Below, piece after piece: positions 7,464-14,829 of a stretch of DNA of 28,029 nt. Under the pieces are notes generated by a model. It was not told where the DNA came from. It did not search any database and saw nothing but the letters and a program-made list of their open reading frames with translations. A program made the translations under genes and the position numbers. Source of the DNA: JBFWIW01 sp050253535 (lineage in GTDB: Bacteria > Bacillota > Clostridia > Oscillospirales > Oscillospiraceae); the NCBI GenBank assembly GCA_050253535.1, contig JBFWIW010000041.1, positions 1 to 28,029 on the forward strand, written 5' to 3'. How positions within the stretch are numbered: the stretch's first letter is position 1; every line of letters begins with the position of its first letter.

Positions 7464-8558
7464 ATGGATAAAAAAGATATTTTCGTTATATACGGGGACT
7501 CCCCCGCGGAAATGGCCAAAAAACTATTGCGCGAGGCGGCAATAGAGAACATCATCGGTGACCGCAGGAAAAAGATAGGCCTGAAACCGAACCTGGTTCT
7601 GGCTGCGCATCCCGAATCCGGTGCGACCACGCATCCGGAAATACTTGCCGGAACGATCGAATATTTACGCGAAAATGGGTTTACCGATATCTCGGTAATA
7701 GAGGGTTCGTGGGTAGGGGCAAGGACGCAGGCGGCCTTCAAAACGGCAGGCTACTCTGAGCTGTCCGCAAAATACGGGGTGCCGCTCATCGATACGCAGG
7801 CGGATTCCTGGCATGAATATAGCTGTGCCGGGATGACAATAAAAATATGCGACTCGGCTATGGCTGTGGATTTCATGATAAACATGCCGGTCCTGAAGGG
7901 CCACTGCCAGACCACCGTCACCTGCGCTCTCAAGAACAACAAGGGCGTTATCCCAAACTCAGAAAAACGGAGATTTCACTCTCTTGGTCTGCACAAGCCC
8001 ATAGCCCACCTGAACACGGTGGCGAAAAACGACTTTATTCTCGTCGACGGCATCTGCGGCGATCTCGATTTTGAAGAAGGCGGCAATCCTGTTCAGATGA
8101 ACCGAATGATGGCTGCCCTTGACCCTGTGCTTTGCGACGCGTATGTCTGTGACCTTATGGGTTACTCGGTAGGCGACGTGCCGTATATTCAACTGGCGGC
8201 GAAGCTCGGCATCGGCTGCTGTGACACAAAACTTGCAAACATAAAGGAACTAAACGCCCCGACCGCAGGGACAGGAAGCACGCGGTCCACGCGCAGGATA
8301 GACCGCCTGTCCCGCTATGCGGCGCCTAAGGACGCCTGCAGCGCATGTTACGGGAGCCTTATACACGCGCTCTCGCGCCTTGAGGATGCGGGACGTCTGG
8401 ACCGTTTATCTGAAAAGATATGCATCGGTCAGGGATATAAGGGGGTTCCCGGAAAAGTAGGCGTTGGCGCCTGCACGAAGGACTGCAAGAGAAGCCTTAG
8501 CGGTTGCCCGCCGAAAGCGATAGACATACTTGAATTTATCGAGCGGGAGCTCTTGTGA
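7464..8558 (+). CDS. DUF362 domain-containing protein
   Basis: A 364-residue protein with the DUF362 pattern: IGLKPNLVLAAHPESGATTHPEIL, VIEGSWVGARTQAAFKTAGY, and MPVLKGHCQTTVTCALKNNKGV, the conserved block around residues 145-170. The C-terminal third carries cysteines (ACSACYGS; ACTKDCKRSLSGCPPKAI) that could bind a metal or Fe-S cluster, but the spacing is not a standard 4Fe-4S ferredoxin motif. The function of the family is unsettled. ATG at 7464 has AGAGAGG upstream; the longer frame would start inside the terminator hairpin. It is third in a cluster with a hydroxyacid dehydrogenase and an aldolase, separated from them by a strong terminator. Confidence 0.85.
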   Translation: MDKKDIFVIYGDSPAEMAKKLLREAAIENIIGDRRKKIGLKPNLVLAAHPESGATTHPEILAGTIEYLRENGFTDISVIEGSWVGARTQAAFKTAGYSELSAKYGVPLIDTQADSWHEYSCAGMTIKICDSAMAVDFMINMPVLKGHCQTTVTCALKNNKGVIPNSEKRRFHSLGLHKPIAHLNTVAKNDFILVDGICGDLDFEEGGNPVQMNRMMAALDPVLCDAYVCDLMGYSVGDVPYIQLAAKLGIGCCDTKLANIKELNAPTAGTGSTRSTRRIDRLSRYAAPKDACSACYGSLIHALSRLEDAGRLDRLSEKICIGQGYKGVPGKVGVGACTKDCKRSLSGCPPKAIDILEFIERELL

Positions 8559-8571
8559 CGCACACAGTAAA

Positions 8572-8602
8572 AAAGTCCGATACCGGCGCGGTATCGGACT
8601 TT
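8572..8602 (+). terminator. Terminator after the DUF362 gene
   Basis: A perfect 13-bp stem, AAAGTCCGATACC (8572-8584) with GGTATCGGACTTT (8590-8602), and a 5-nt loop, 14 nt past the stop codon. The A-tract before and T-rich end after the stem suit either direction. Confidence 0.88.
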
Positions 8603-8809
8603 CAAATTGTCGAAAAACCATGTTTTCCGACAAAAACGAAAGATGGTTCTCGGTTCTGCGGAGCCTCGAGTGGCAAGACTTCCGCCGCGCATGTCACCGG
8701 CAGCCTTGTAATCGCACAATTTTCAAAAATCAATCACGCACGAGCAATGCGATTTTCGAAAATTCTTTCGCTCGGCGAAAAGAGTTAAGAAGTACCCGGG
8801 ACTTTTTAT
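8603..8809. repeat. Gene-free spacer with several imperfect hairpins
   Basis: No gene is supported in this ~200-bp stretch. It holds three dyads. TTGTCGAAAAAC (8607-8618) faces GTTTTCCGACAA (8622-8633) with one mismatch and a 3-nt loop. AATTTTCAAAAATC (8718-8731) faces GATTTTCGAAAATT (8751-8764) with one mismatch. TTTCGC/GCGAAA flanks a TCG loop at about 8766-8780. The motif TTTTCGAAAA recurs. The last hairpin may end mntP transcription on the minus strand. The rest resembles an interspersed palindromic repeat or a decayed small element. Confidence 0.45.
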
Positions 8810-9373
8810 TTAAAGTATTCCCAAATGTTCCAACAGTATCTTTGTGCCGAGCAGTATCAGAATAGCGCCTCCGGCAAATTCAGCCTTTGCCTTGTATTTT
8901 GTGCCGAAGACATTCCCGATCTTGACGCCGACTGCCGAAAGGGTGAATGTGATAGCGCCAATAAACGAGACAGCCGGAATTATCGCAACGTCAAGAAACG
9001 CGAAGGTGATACCGACTGCGAGAGCGTCTATACTTGTTGCAATCGCAAGGAGCAGCATAACCCTGAAAGCGAGGGACTCACCGGAACCCGTTTCATTTTC
9101 CTTTGAAAAAGCGTTCTTTATCATACTGGCACCGATGACTCCTAGGAGGACGAAGGCTATCCAATGGTCGATCGAGACGATATATCCCTTGAAGCGCACA
9201 CCCAAAAAGTATCCTAAGAGCGGCATTAAAGACTGGAATCCGCCGAACCAAAGTCCTACGACTATCGCAGATTTGAGGTTCAGCTTCCGTATGCAGAGGC
9301 CCTTACAGACGGACACGGCGAATGCATCCATCGAGAGACCGACGGCCAGGACGAATAGTTCAAAAATACTCAT
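8810..9373 (-). CDS. mntP: Manganese efflux pump MntP
   Basis: A 187-residue, six-segment membrane protein that matches the MntP (formerly YebN) family, which exports Mn2+ from the cytoplasm. The two internally repeated halves each carry the conserved aspartate motif: SMDAFAVSVCKGL in the first helix and SIDALAVGITFAFL in the fourth. The length equals the family norm. ATG at 9373 follows GCGGAG. I looked for a yybP-ykoY manganese riboswitch upstream, the usual control for this gene, and did not find one; instead the upstream 190 bp holds a MITE-like element. The only promoter hint is TATAAG without a good -35. Confidence 0.94.
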   Translation of the reverse strand: MSIFELFVLAVGLSMDAFAVSVCKGLCIRKLNLKSAIVVGLWFGGFQSLMPLLGYFLGVRFKGYIVSIDHWIAFVLLGVIGASMIKNAFSKENETGSGESLAFRVMLLLAIATSIDALAVGITFAFLDVAIIPAVSFIGAITFTLSAVGVKIGNVFGTKYKAKAEFAGGAILILLGTKILLEHLGIL

Positions 9374-9431
9374 ATATAACTCCGCTTATATGGTTTGATG
9401 TGCGTTAATCTTATACCTGTTTCCGGTTGAA

Positions 9432-9564
9432 ATTAGGGTTTGTTTGTAAAATCAATATGTTTGGATTTTCTGACGGATTTTGCATCCGGCAAGGAAATTT
9501 GACGCAGCCCGGCGCAAAGTTCGGTGAAAGGACGGGCGCAGGGATTTTGCAAACAAGCCCTAAT
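9432..9564. mobile_element. MITE-like element with 22-bp terminal inverted repeats
   Basis: The 133-bp segment is bounded by two 22-nt arms (9432-9453 and 9543-9564) that match at 20 of 22 positions as inverted repeats, beginning ATTAGGG and ending AAAATC. Both differences are T/C transitions, so plus-strand RNA would still pair by G-U wobble. The inside has no coding potential. The right arm contains the stop codon of rhaD, so the element sits flush against that gene's 3' end. No clear target-site duplication is visible. A large hairpin serving as a terminator for rhaD is an alternative reading. Confidence 0.55.
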
Positions 9565-10393
9565 CAAAAAATTTTTCGTTCGGGGCAAGGCCGTATATCG
9601 CGGCCGCGATTTTTAAACCGGAATCCGGTATGTGCTGCCGTATGGGCAGACCGGCTGTTTTCATATATATCTCCGCCGCTTTTTCCGCAGTCTCGATGAG
9701 ACCGAGCGCCTCGTCCGTGTCGTTTCCCGCCGCGAGCATGCCGTGGCAGCCCCATATTACCATGCGGTATTCATGCATCTTGGCTGCGGTGCTTCGCGCA
9801 ATATCGTCTCCGCCGCAGGGCATCCACGGGAGAACCCCGATGCCGTCGGGAAAGACGAGAATACACTCCGTTATCATGCGCCAGAGGATACGTGTGAAAT
9901 TATTGTCTGAAAGCTCCTCGATAAAGGTCATGGCGATGATATTAGTCGGATGCGAGTGGATAATAACGCGGTTTTTCAGATTCGTTTCAAGCCGCGCGAG
10001 GTGGCACATAAGGTGGCTCCCGAGCTCGCTCGTCGCCTTACCCCCGTCTGAAAAGCCCCAGAGCACGCCGTATGAAGAGCCGTCTTCCGATATCTTTATA
10101 ACGCCCAGATTTTTTTCGGGGTCTCGCTCGGTGCTGCGGAAGTATTTGCCGCTTCCGGTGACGAGAAAAATCTTGCCTGAGGCGCCCTTTAAGGGATATT
10201 CGAGCGGTACAGTGCGGGAGGGGCGGCACGTATCGAGATAGGGAGAAACCTCAGCCTCGTCCAGAAGAAGGCTTATATTCCCTCCGTTTCTCTCATGCCA
10301 GCCCTTTTGATACATAACGGTGCATATTCTGCACAGCTCCGTTAAGAACGGAGCGTTGAGGATATTTTTCATACTGCGCCGCCGGTCAGACAT
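9560..10393 (-). CDS. rhaD: Rhamnulose-1-phosphate aldolase
   Basis: A 277-residue class II (zinc) aldolase that splits L-rhamnulose 1-phosphate into dihydroxyacetone phosphate and L-lactaldehyde. The RhaD-type signature GWHERNGGNIS is at the N-terminus, FLVTGSGKYFR follows, and the zinc-binding histidines are in VIIHSHPTN and WGCHGM. WRMITECILVFPDGIGVLPW is also typical of RhaD rather than of fuculose aldolases. The start ATG at 10393 overlaps the upstream hydrolase stop (ATGTCTGA), implying translational coupling; a second ATG 21 nt downstream lacks a ribosome binding site. No other rhamnose genes (rhaA, rhaB) are in the window. The stop codon lies within the inverted repeat of the adjacent MITE-like element. 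Confidence 0.9.
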   Translation of the reverse strand: MSDRRRSMKNILNAPFLTELCRICTVMYQKGWHERNGGNISLLLDEAEVSPYLDTCRPSRTVPLEYPLKGASGKIFLVTGSGKYFRSTERDPEKNLGVIKISEDGSSYGVLWGFSDGGKATSELGSHLMCHLARLETNLKNRVIIHSHPTNIIAMTFIEELSDNNFTRILWRMITECILVFPDGIGVLPWMPCGGDDIARSTAAKMHEYRMVIWGCHGMLAAGNDTDEALGLIETAEKAAEIYMKTAGLPIRQHIPDSGLKIAAAIYGLAPNEKFFD

Positions 10394-11210
10394 CTATCGT
10401 ATCCCCGCCGGAGATATACCTCACCTTGTCGCCGAGCTTTTCCTTCAGGGCCGCATAAGGAGAAAGCCCGGTACAGTGGCAGGTATAGAAAATGGTTGGA
10501 TAGTCGTGAAGCCGTTCGGCGAGGGCCTCGATCTTCTCCTGGGGGAGGGAGGTTCCGGCTGTAGGGTTCGAGAGGTGGAAACCGCCGAAGCAGACGTCCG
10601 GTAGTTTACCTATAACATTTTTACAACGTTCAAGAATGTTTATTATCCCGTTGTGCGCACACCCCGCGAGAAGAACGGTCCTTCCGCCCTCATCGATAAA
10701 AAGATTCTGTTCATGCAGAAATCGGTCTTCGAAGAGCTCGTCGCCCCTCATCTCCATGAGTACGCTATTCGTGTCTGAAAAGAGTTCGCGGCCCGTGACT
10801 CCGGCGAAGAGCGTGAGTGCAGGGTCTACCGCCGTCACATCGTCCGTGAGAATGATTCGGGGATCATTTGGCAAATCACTGTCGAGTCCGATGTATTTCG
10901 TCTCTCCTGTCGGCCTTTTTGCGAAATAAGGGGAAAACGCGGCTTTGTGGGCATAGACATTCGCTTTGCTGTTTAAGTTCAGAAATGCGGCGAGTCCGCC
11001 GCCGTGATCATGATGACCGTGTGATAAAAAAGCTGCATCCACTGTTTTCAGATCGATACCGAGCGCTCTTGCGTTTGTTATATAACCATCGCTGAGGCCA
11101 AAATCGAACATCAGCCTGTGATTTCCAGTCTCGGCATAGAAGGAGAGCCCGTGTTCGCTTAGGAGTTCCGGTGAGCTCGCGGTATTTTCAATAAGAGCCG
11201 TTATTTTCAT
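10386..11210 (-). CDS. MBL-fold metallo-hydrolase (COG1237-like)
   Basis: A 274-residue metallo-beta-lactamase-fold protein. The HxHxDH metal motif appears as FLSHGHHDHGGG, followed by the second-site histidines in LLAGCAHNGIINIL and TCHCTG. The pattern (LIENTA at the start, FDFGLSDG, CAHNGIINI, FGGFHL, YTCHCTG) is that of the COG1237 group, whose archaeal members include a dihydropterin-related synthase in methanopterin formation. In Clostridia these proteins have no proven role. Start: ATG at 11210, with AGGAGGTG 6 nt upstream. A GTG nine nt earlier is part of the ribosome binding site. It is the first gene of a two-gene unit with rhaD and overlaps it by 8 nt. Confidence 0.86.
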   Translation of the reverse strand: MKITALIENTASSPELLSEHGLSFYAETGNHRLMFDFGLSDGYITNARALGIDLKTVDAAFLSHGHHDHGGGLAAFLNLNSKANVYAHKAAFSPYFAKRPTGETKYIGLDSDLPNDPRIILTDDVTAVDPALTLFAGVTGRELFSDTNSVLMEMRGDELFEDRFLHEQNLFIDEGGRTVLLAGCAHNGIINILERCKNVIGKLPDVCFGGFHLSNPTAGTSLPQEKIEALAERLHDYPTIFYTCHCTGLSPYAALKEKLGDKVRYISGGDTIDV

Positions 11211-11284
11211 GAGTTGCACCTCCTGCTTTTACGCCATATACACGGCAAAAATGCTACACACTGGTGTACTTCCTATAAACTAGA

Positions 11285-11313
11285 ATTATAACAAAAAACA
11301 AGGAACATGTATA
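11285..11313 (-). promoter_or_regulatory. Promoter of the metallo-hydrolase-rhaD unit, with a nearby dyad
   Basis: Minus-strand TATACA (11308-11313), 17-nt spacer and consensus TATAAT (11285-11290). About 20 nt downstream, TACAC (11255-11259) faces GTGTA (11264-11268), a small dyad that could be an operator but is too short to be confident about. Confidence 0.55.
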
Positions 11314-11340
11314 GAAGAATATGGCCCCAAAAAGCGCTAA

Positions 11341-11368
11341 AGAGGTCCCTTTTTTTGTAGGGGCCTCT
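11341..11368 (-). terminator. Terminator after the MFS transporter gene
   Basis: A 10-bp stem with one mismatch, formed by 11341-11350 and 11359-11368 (AGAGG...CCTCT), with an A/T-rich loop, about 45 nt beyond the MFS stop codon. A T-run follows a few bases later on the minus strand. Confidence 0.65.
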
Positions 11369-11411
11369 TGCTTTTGTTCAGCTTTGTATCTGCTATGTGA
11401 GCCCTGGGCTC

Positions 11412-12629
11412 TTACGCTTTCTGTTGACAGGCGAGGCCTTTTTTCTTCCCTGGGCCGGTTTCGGGCAGAAAAAAGCTAACAAGGCAGAACATGAGTGACA
11501 GCGCGACAGCCGCATACTGCGGGAAGGTAAATCCCCAACGGTTTATTATCGCTGTGAGTATGGTGTAGATTATCGTCTCGAACAGATATGAGAATGCCCA
11601 GTAAAGCGCCATAATAACCGAGAGCTTCTGGGGATTCATATTTGGGAGCTCCTGCGGTATGGTCATAAAACTCGTTATCGGAAGAAAGGCCACAAAACCT
11701 GTGATGAGTGCGATAACGGTTATAACCGCGGGATCTTTTACTATCATAATAGATAACGCCAAAAGCGTATATAAAACCCCACATATATGAATTATTGGCA
11801 GCCGTCTTTTGAGCTTTTTTACTGCCAGAATAGCAAATGGGGTCGAAATTATTCCCCCTAAAGGCATAAGCCATGAAACGTTGGCAGCGTTTGAGGGCGC
11901 GTCAGGATTGAGGTAATATAAATTTCCCATAAACATCATTAGAACAAGCCATCCGGCATAGGTGAGCGCGATTATGTAGTTAAACGGGTCTCGCAGACCC
12001 TCTTTATAGCCATATTTCCCGATGCTCTCAGACTTTGGCGCGACGGAAAAGTCCTGGCCAAAAATTATCCAAAGTACAAAAATGACCAGGCTGCACACGG
12101 AAAAGGTGATAACAGTCAGTCTCCAGTTCCCGGCGAAGACGGCCGTGAGAGGAACTGCCGCCACAAGGCCGATAACGTTTCCCACGGGACCGGCAATAGT
12201 GTTCAGGCCATTTAATAGTGCGCGCCTTTCCGGTGGAAAATAAAAAATGACTACAGGGCTGAAATATACGACAATAAGAGCTCCGCCAAAACCCATGAGG
12301 AAGCGCGAAAATATGTAAATCGGGAAACATGTTGTGAACGCACCAGCTCCCACGAGAACGAGGAGTGCCATGGCAAGTCCCATAGCTTTTTTTGGTTGGA
12401 GTTTCACAAAGATGCCGGCTGCGAGGAAATTTCCAAGAATCTTGGACACTGTTATTGCATTATTTACAGCGGCTGGTATGTGCGTAAGTCCAAAAAAATC
12501 CTTGATTTCGGGCATGAGGCGCGAGGCTGCGAACCAGGATGCGGTAAAACATACGTAAGCGAGAAACATGAGCGCTTCGACAAAATATGCGCGGTGCCGT
12601 TTGACGCCGTAACCGTCCGTCAGGAGCAT
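11412..12629 (-). CDS. MFS family transporter
   Basis: A ~405-residue major facilitator superfamily protein with about 12 hydrophobic segments and an amphipathic start. The N-half is SWFAASRLMPEIKDFFGL followed by SKILGNFLAAGIFVKLQPKKAMGLAMA, the loop 2-3 region between helices 2 and 3, here with KLQPKKAMG. FSRFLMGFGGALIVVYFSPVVIFYFPPERRALLNGLNTIAGPVGNVIG corresponds to helices 4-5. The later halves have polytopic helices and an ETGP-GKKK tail. The substrate cannot be assigned; the pattern resembles nitrate/nitrite- or organic-anion-type MFS carriers only loosely. ATG at 12629 is chosen because AGAGGG lies 7 nt upstream; the frame stays open to 12671. It has no operon partner. Confidence 0.85.
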   Translation of the reverse strand: MLLTDGYGVKRHRAYFVEALMFLAYVCFTASWFAASRLMPEIKDFFGLTHIPAAVNNAITVSKILGNFLAAGIFVKLQPKKAMGLAMALLVLVGAGAFTTCFPIYIFSRFLMGFGGALIVVYFSPVVIFYFPPERRALLNGLNTIAGPVGNVIGLVAAVPLTAVFAGNWRLTVITFSVCSLVIFVLWIIFGQDFSVAPKSESIGKYGYKEGLRDPFNYIIALTYAGWLVLMMFMGNLYYLNPDAPSNAANVSWLMPLGGIISTPFAILAVKKLKRRLPIIHICGVLYTLLALSIMIVKDPAVITVIALITGFVAFLPITSFMTIPQELPNMNPQKLSVIMALYWAFSYLFETIIYTILTAIINRWGFTFPQYAAVALSLMFCLVSFFLPETGPGKKKGLACQQKA

Positions 12630-12758
12630 TATAAGACCCTCTATCTTTCGACAATATATTAAATTAATCATAAAATACTTTTACAAAACTATATATACCA
12701 TAACGCCGTTGGTAAGTAAAGCGAATTGTTTGCTCGTCAAACACAGAAAAGCCGAAAA

Positions 12759-12782
12759 GGGCGCCGGTTTTTTCCGGCGCCC
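12759..12782 (-). terminator. Terminator after the small P-loop gene
   Basis: A perfect 9-bp stem, GGGCGCCGG with CCGGCGCCC around a 6-nt loop, followed on the minus strand by TTTT. It lies 17 nt past the stop codon at 12800. Confidence 0.9.
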
Positions 12783-12799
12783 GTAAACATCGTAATAAA

Positions 12800-13210
12800 T
12801 TAGAAATATTTTTTGATCCCGGGAGTGGCAAGCTCGTCGTCTGCGGAAATGGTCATGGTAAATTTTACGTTTTCCTTGTCGCTGAACGTCTCGCACCAAT
12901 CGAGAAATGATTCAAGCTTAGCATAGGAGGAATCGTCTACCATTTTAAGGAGCCCGTCGATAAAGACGTGTGTAATATCATAATTGCCCGCGTGCAGGCC
13001 GCTCAAAAAGCCTTTTAAAAAATCATAATTGCCGAAGCTGTAAGACTTAGCTTCAATAAGACGGACTTTGTATGGGATGTCATAGGTCAACTTGGAACCC
13101 TTTTCGATACAGACTACATCGCCGTGTTCTTCTTCCGCGGCTTTATTCACTAGGCTTATCAATTTTTTGGTCTTACCGGCTCCCTTTAGACCCATGATGA
13201 CCTTAACCAT
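12800..13210 (-). CDS. Small P-loop ATP-binding protein of unknown function
   Basis: A 136-residue protein with a Walker A motif at the very N-terminus (GLKGAGKT, residues 7-14) and a Walker B-like strand (THVFIDGLLKM, about residues 82-92). The rest is a compact alpha/beta domain, with no transmembrane segment or extra domain. I recognise no characterised family. It resembles small conserved Clostridia proteins annotated only as ATP-binding. ATG at 13210 has GGAG 8 nt upstream; the longer frame adds only six residues and removes the site. It is transcribed alone from a good promoter and ends in a strong terminator, so it is probably a real, separately regulated gene. Confidence 0.8.
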   Translation of the reverse strand: MVKVIMGLKGAGKTKKLISLVNKAAEEEHGDVVCIEKGSKLTYDIPYKVRLIEAKSYSFGNYDFLKGFLSGLHAGNYDITHVFIDGLLKMVDDSSYAKLESFLDWCETFSDKENVKFTMTISADDELATPGIKKYF

Positions 13211-13266
13211 GTGGACCACTCCTTTCAAAATGTGTAATGAATATGAGGGGGCTATCCTGTATTATG

Positions 13267-13295
13267 ATTTTAACATTTTTTTACCGGTACTTCAA
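13267..13295 (-). promoter_or_regulatory. Promoter of the small P-loop gene
   Basis: Minus-strand TTGAAG (13290-13295), 17-nt spacer and TAAAAT (13267-13272). A short CCGGT/ACCGG dyad overlaps the -35. Confidence 0.72.
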
Positions 13296-13344
13296 CCGGG
13301 AAATGACCGAATTTATTATTTGTTTACAAGTTTCACTTTAAATG

Positions 13345-14556
13345 TTATGCCCCCGCGAAGAGGAGTTCCATGAGAGACAGGAACACCTGGCCCCAGGTAA
13401 GCCTTTCCACGTCGTCCCCGGCTACGATAGGAACCTCGGCCAGAATATTTTCCCCGTCCGATATGGTAAGCGTACCCATCAGCTGGCCGGCTGTTACAGG
13501 AGCCTTTAAACCCTCCGCCAGCTCTACCGACTTAGTTATGGTGGGGACGGCACTTTTAGTAACAAGAAGGTAATCCTCGGTCTCGGGAACGGGCTGGACA
13601 TAATCTGACTCTCCGAGCGTGACCGGGACAGGCGGCAATGCCCCGTCCGGTATTGTTTCGATCAGTGTGTAATTCGCAAAACCGTAACTGAGGAGCGTTT
13701 TTGCGCTCTCAAAGCGGTCTGCGGATGTCTCACAGTTCATTACGACCGCTATGTATTCAACTCCGTTGCGCAAGGCGGTGGCCGAAAGGCAGTATCCCGC
13801 GGAGTGTGTAAAACCAGTCTTCAGGCCGGTCGCGCCGTCATAGTAATAAATGAGCTTATTGGTATTTGAGAGGCCGAATTCACCGCCGCGCAGGGTGTCC
13901 ATCCAAATGGTTGTAAATTCTTTGATCATGTCATGATGTATGAGCTCACGCGACATCAGGGCGATGTCGTGTGCCGTAGTCAGGTGGTCCGGCTGGTCGA
14001 GCAGGCCGGTGCAGTTGCAGAAATAAGTGTTCGCCATGCCAAGGGAGACCGCGCGTTCGTTCATCTTCGCAACAAAGGCGGACTCCGTCCCGCTGATATA
14101 TTCCGCCATGGCAACGGCCGCATCGTTTGCGGACGAGACTACAATGGCCTTGAGCATATCTCGAACGGACATCTTTTCGCCCTCTTCGAGATAGACCTGA
14201 CTCCCGCCCATACTTGCGGCATAGGCAGAGACAGGGACCACATCGTCCAACGTAAATGTACCGGCCTCCAGTGCCTCTACTATGAGAAGTATCGTCATGA
14301 CTTTAGTAACACTCGCGGGCTCCAGCCTCTCGTCCGCGTTCTTCTCATAGATTACCGTACCGGTCTCCTTTTCGATAAGAATGGCCGATGGCGCCGGAAT
14401 ATTAATGTCCGCGGTACTCACTGGGATGTCACCATCCAGAAAGACGGAGGCGGGCACGTCCCCTGTGTCCATATCCATTTCTAGGTCGGCGGCATATACG
14501 GGAATGGATAAAAACGCCATAACAAGAATCATCATAATAATAACCGCTTTTTTCAA
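13345..14556 (-). CDS. dacF: D-alanyl-D-alanine carboxypeptidase (DacF/PBP5 type)
   Basis: A 403-residue exported serine peptidase that trims the terminal D-Ala from peptidoglycan stem peptides. A signal peptide is clear (MKK, a hydrophobic stretch, then VYA/AD near residue 22). The three penicillin-binding motifs are S82-V-T-K85, S142-A-N144 and K246-T-G248. A C-terminal PBP5-type beta domain follows (about 300-380). The end (VERLTWGQVFLSLMELLF) is an amphipathic helix that anchors it to the outer face of the membrane. The start is TTG at 14556, with a G-rich site (AGGGGGG) about 8 nt upstream. Clostridia often carry several paralogues, so the dacF symbol rather than dacB or dacA is tentative. 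Confidence 0.93.
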   Translation of the reverse strand: MKKAVIIMMILVMAFLSIPVYAADLEMDMDTGDVPASVFLDGDIPVSTADINIPAPSAILIEKETGTVIYEKNADERLEPASVTKVMTILLIVEALEAGTFTLDDVVPVSAYAASMGGSQVYLEEGEKMSVRDMLKAIVVSSANDAAVAMAEYISGTESAFVAKMNERAVSLGMANTYFCNCTGLLDQPDHLTTAHDIALMSRELIHHDMIKEFTTIWMDTLRGGEFGLSNTNKLIYYYDGATGLKTGFTHSAGYCLSATALRNGVEYIAVVMNCETSADRFESAKTLLSYGFANYTLIETIPDGALPPVPVTLGESDYVQPVPETEDYLLVTKSAVPTITKSVELAEGLKAPVTAGQLMGTLTISDGENILAEVPIVAGDDVERLTWGQVFLSLMELLFAGA

Positions 14557-14576
14557 AGTATATCCCCCCTGCGTTC

Positions 14577-14606
14577 TTAAAGGCGGGGATAGTCCCCCGC
14601 CTTTAA
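14577..14606. promoter_or_regulatory. 12-bp hairpin in the dacF 5' region
   Basis: TTAAAGGCGGGG (14577-14588) pairs perfectly with CCCCGCCTTTAA (14595-14606) around a 6-nt loop, 21 nt upstream of the dacF start codon. There is no T-run on the dacF strand. It could be a leader structure influencing access to the G-rich ribosome binding site or a leftover terminator. I found no convincing promoter for dacF beyond it. Confidence 0.6.
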
Positions 14607-14668
14607 TCCCTATGCGGCGCAGTGGACAAATATCACCTGGCCTCAGGGGGCTTTTCTCGGATTTTTAC

Positions 14669-14696
14669 TTGAAAAAATAAAACGGCGTGGTATAAT
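14669..14696 (+). promoter_or_regulatory. Promoter of tRNA-Gly
   Basis: TTGAAA (14669-14674), 16-nt spacer and consensus TATAAT (14691-14696), ending 19 nt before the tRNA. Confidence 0.8.
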
Positions 14697-14715
14697 ACCC
14701 TTACCGCGAAAAATT

Positions 14716-14789
14716 GCAGGATTAGTTCAATGGTAGAATGTCAGCTTCCCAAGCTGAACACGCGGGTTCGATTCCCGTATCCTGCTCCA
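14716..14789 (+). tRNA. tRNA-Gly (anticodon CCC)
   Basis: A 74-nt cloverleaf with encoded CCA. The acceptor stem GCAGGAT/ATCCTGC is perfect, the D-arm is GTTCAATGGTAGAAT, and the T-arm contains GGTTCGATTCC. The anticodon loop TTCCCAA gives CCC, reading GGG. A promoter and a terminator flank it, so it is a single-gene unit. Confidence 0.97.
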
Positions 14790-14829
14790 CAAAAAAGCCC
14801 GCACCAAATGGTGCGGGCCTTTTTTGTGG
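14788..14829 (+). terminator. Terminator after tRNA-Gly
   Basis: GCCCGCACC (14797-14805) pairs with GGTGCGGGC (14810-14818) around an AAAT loop, flanked by AAAAAA and TTTTTT that extend the stem. Confidence 0.95.

Noticed and set aside
9374..9560. yybP-ykoY manganese riboswitch upstream of mntP
   Set aside because: The GGGGAGTAG core and paired loop were not found; the region is taken by the inverted-repeat element.
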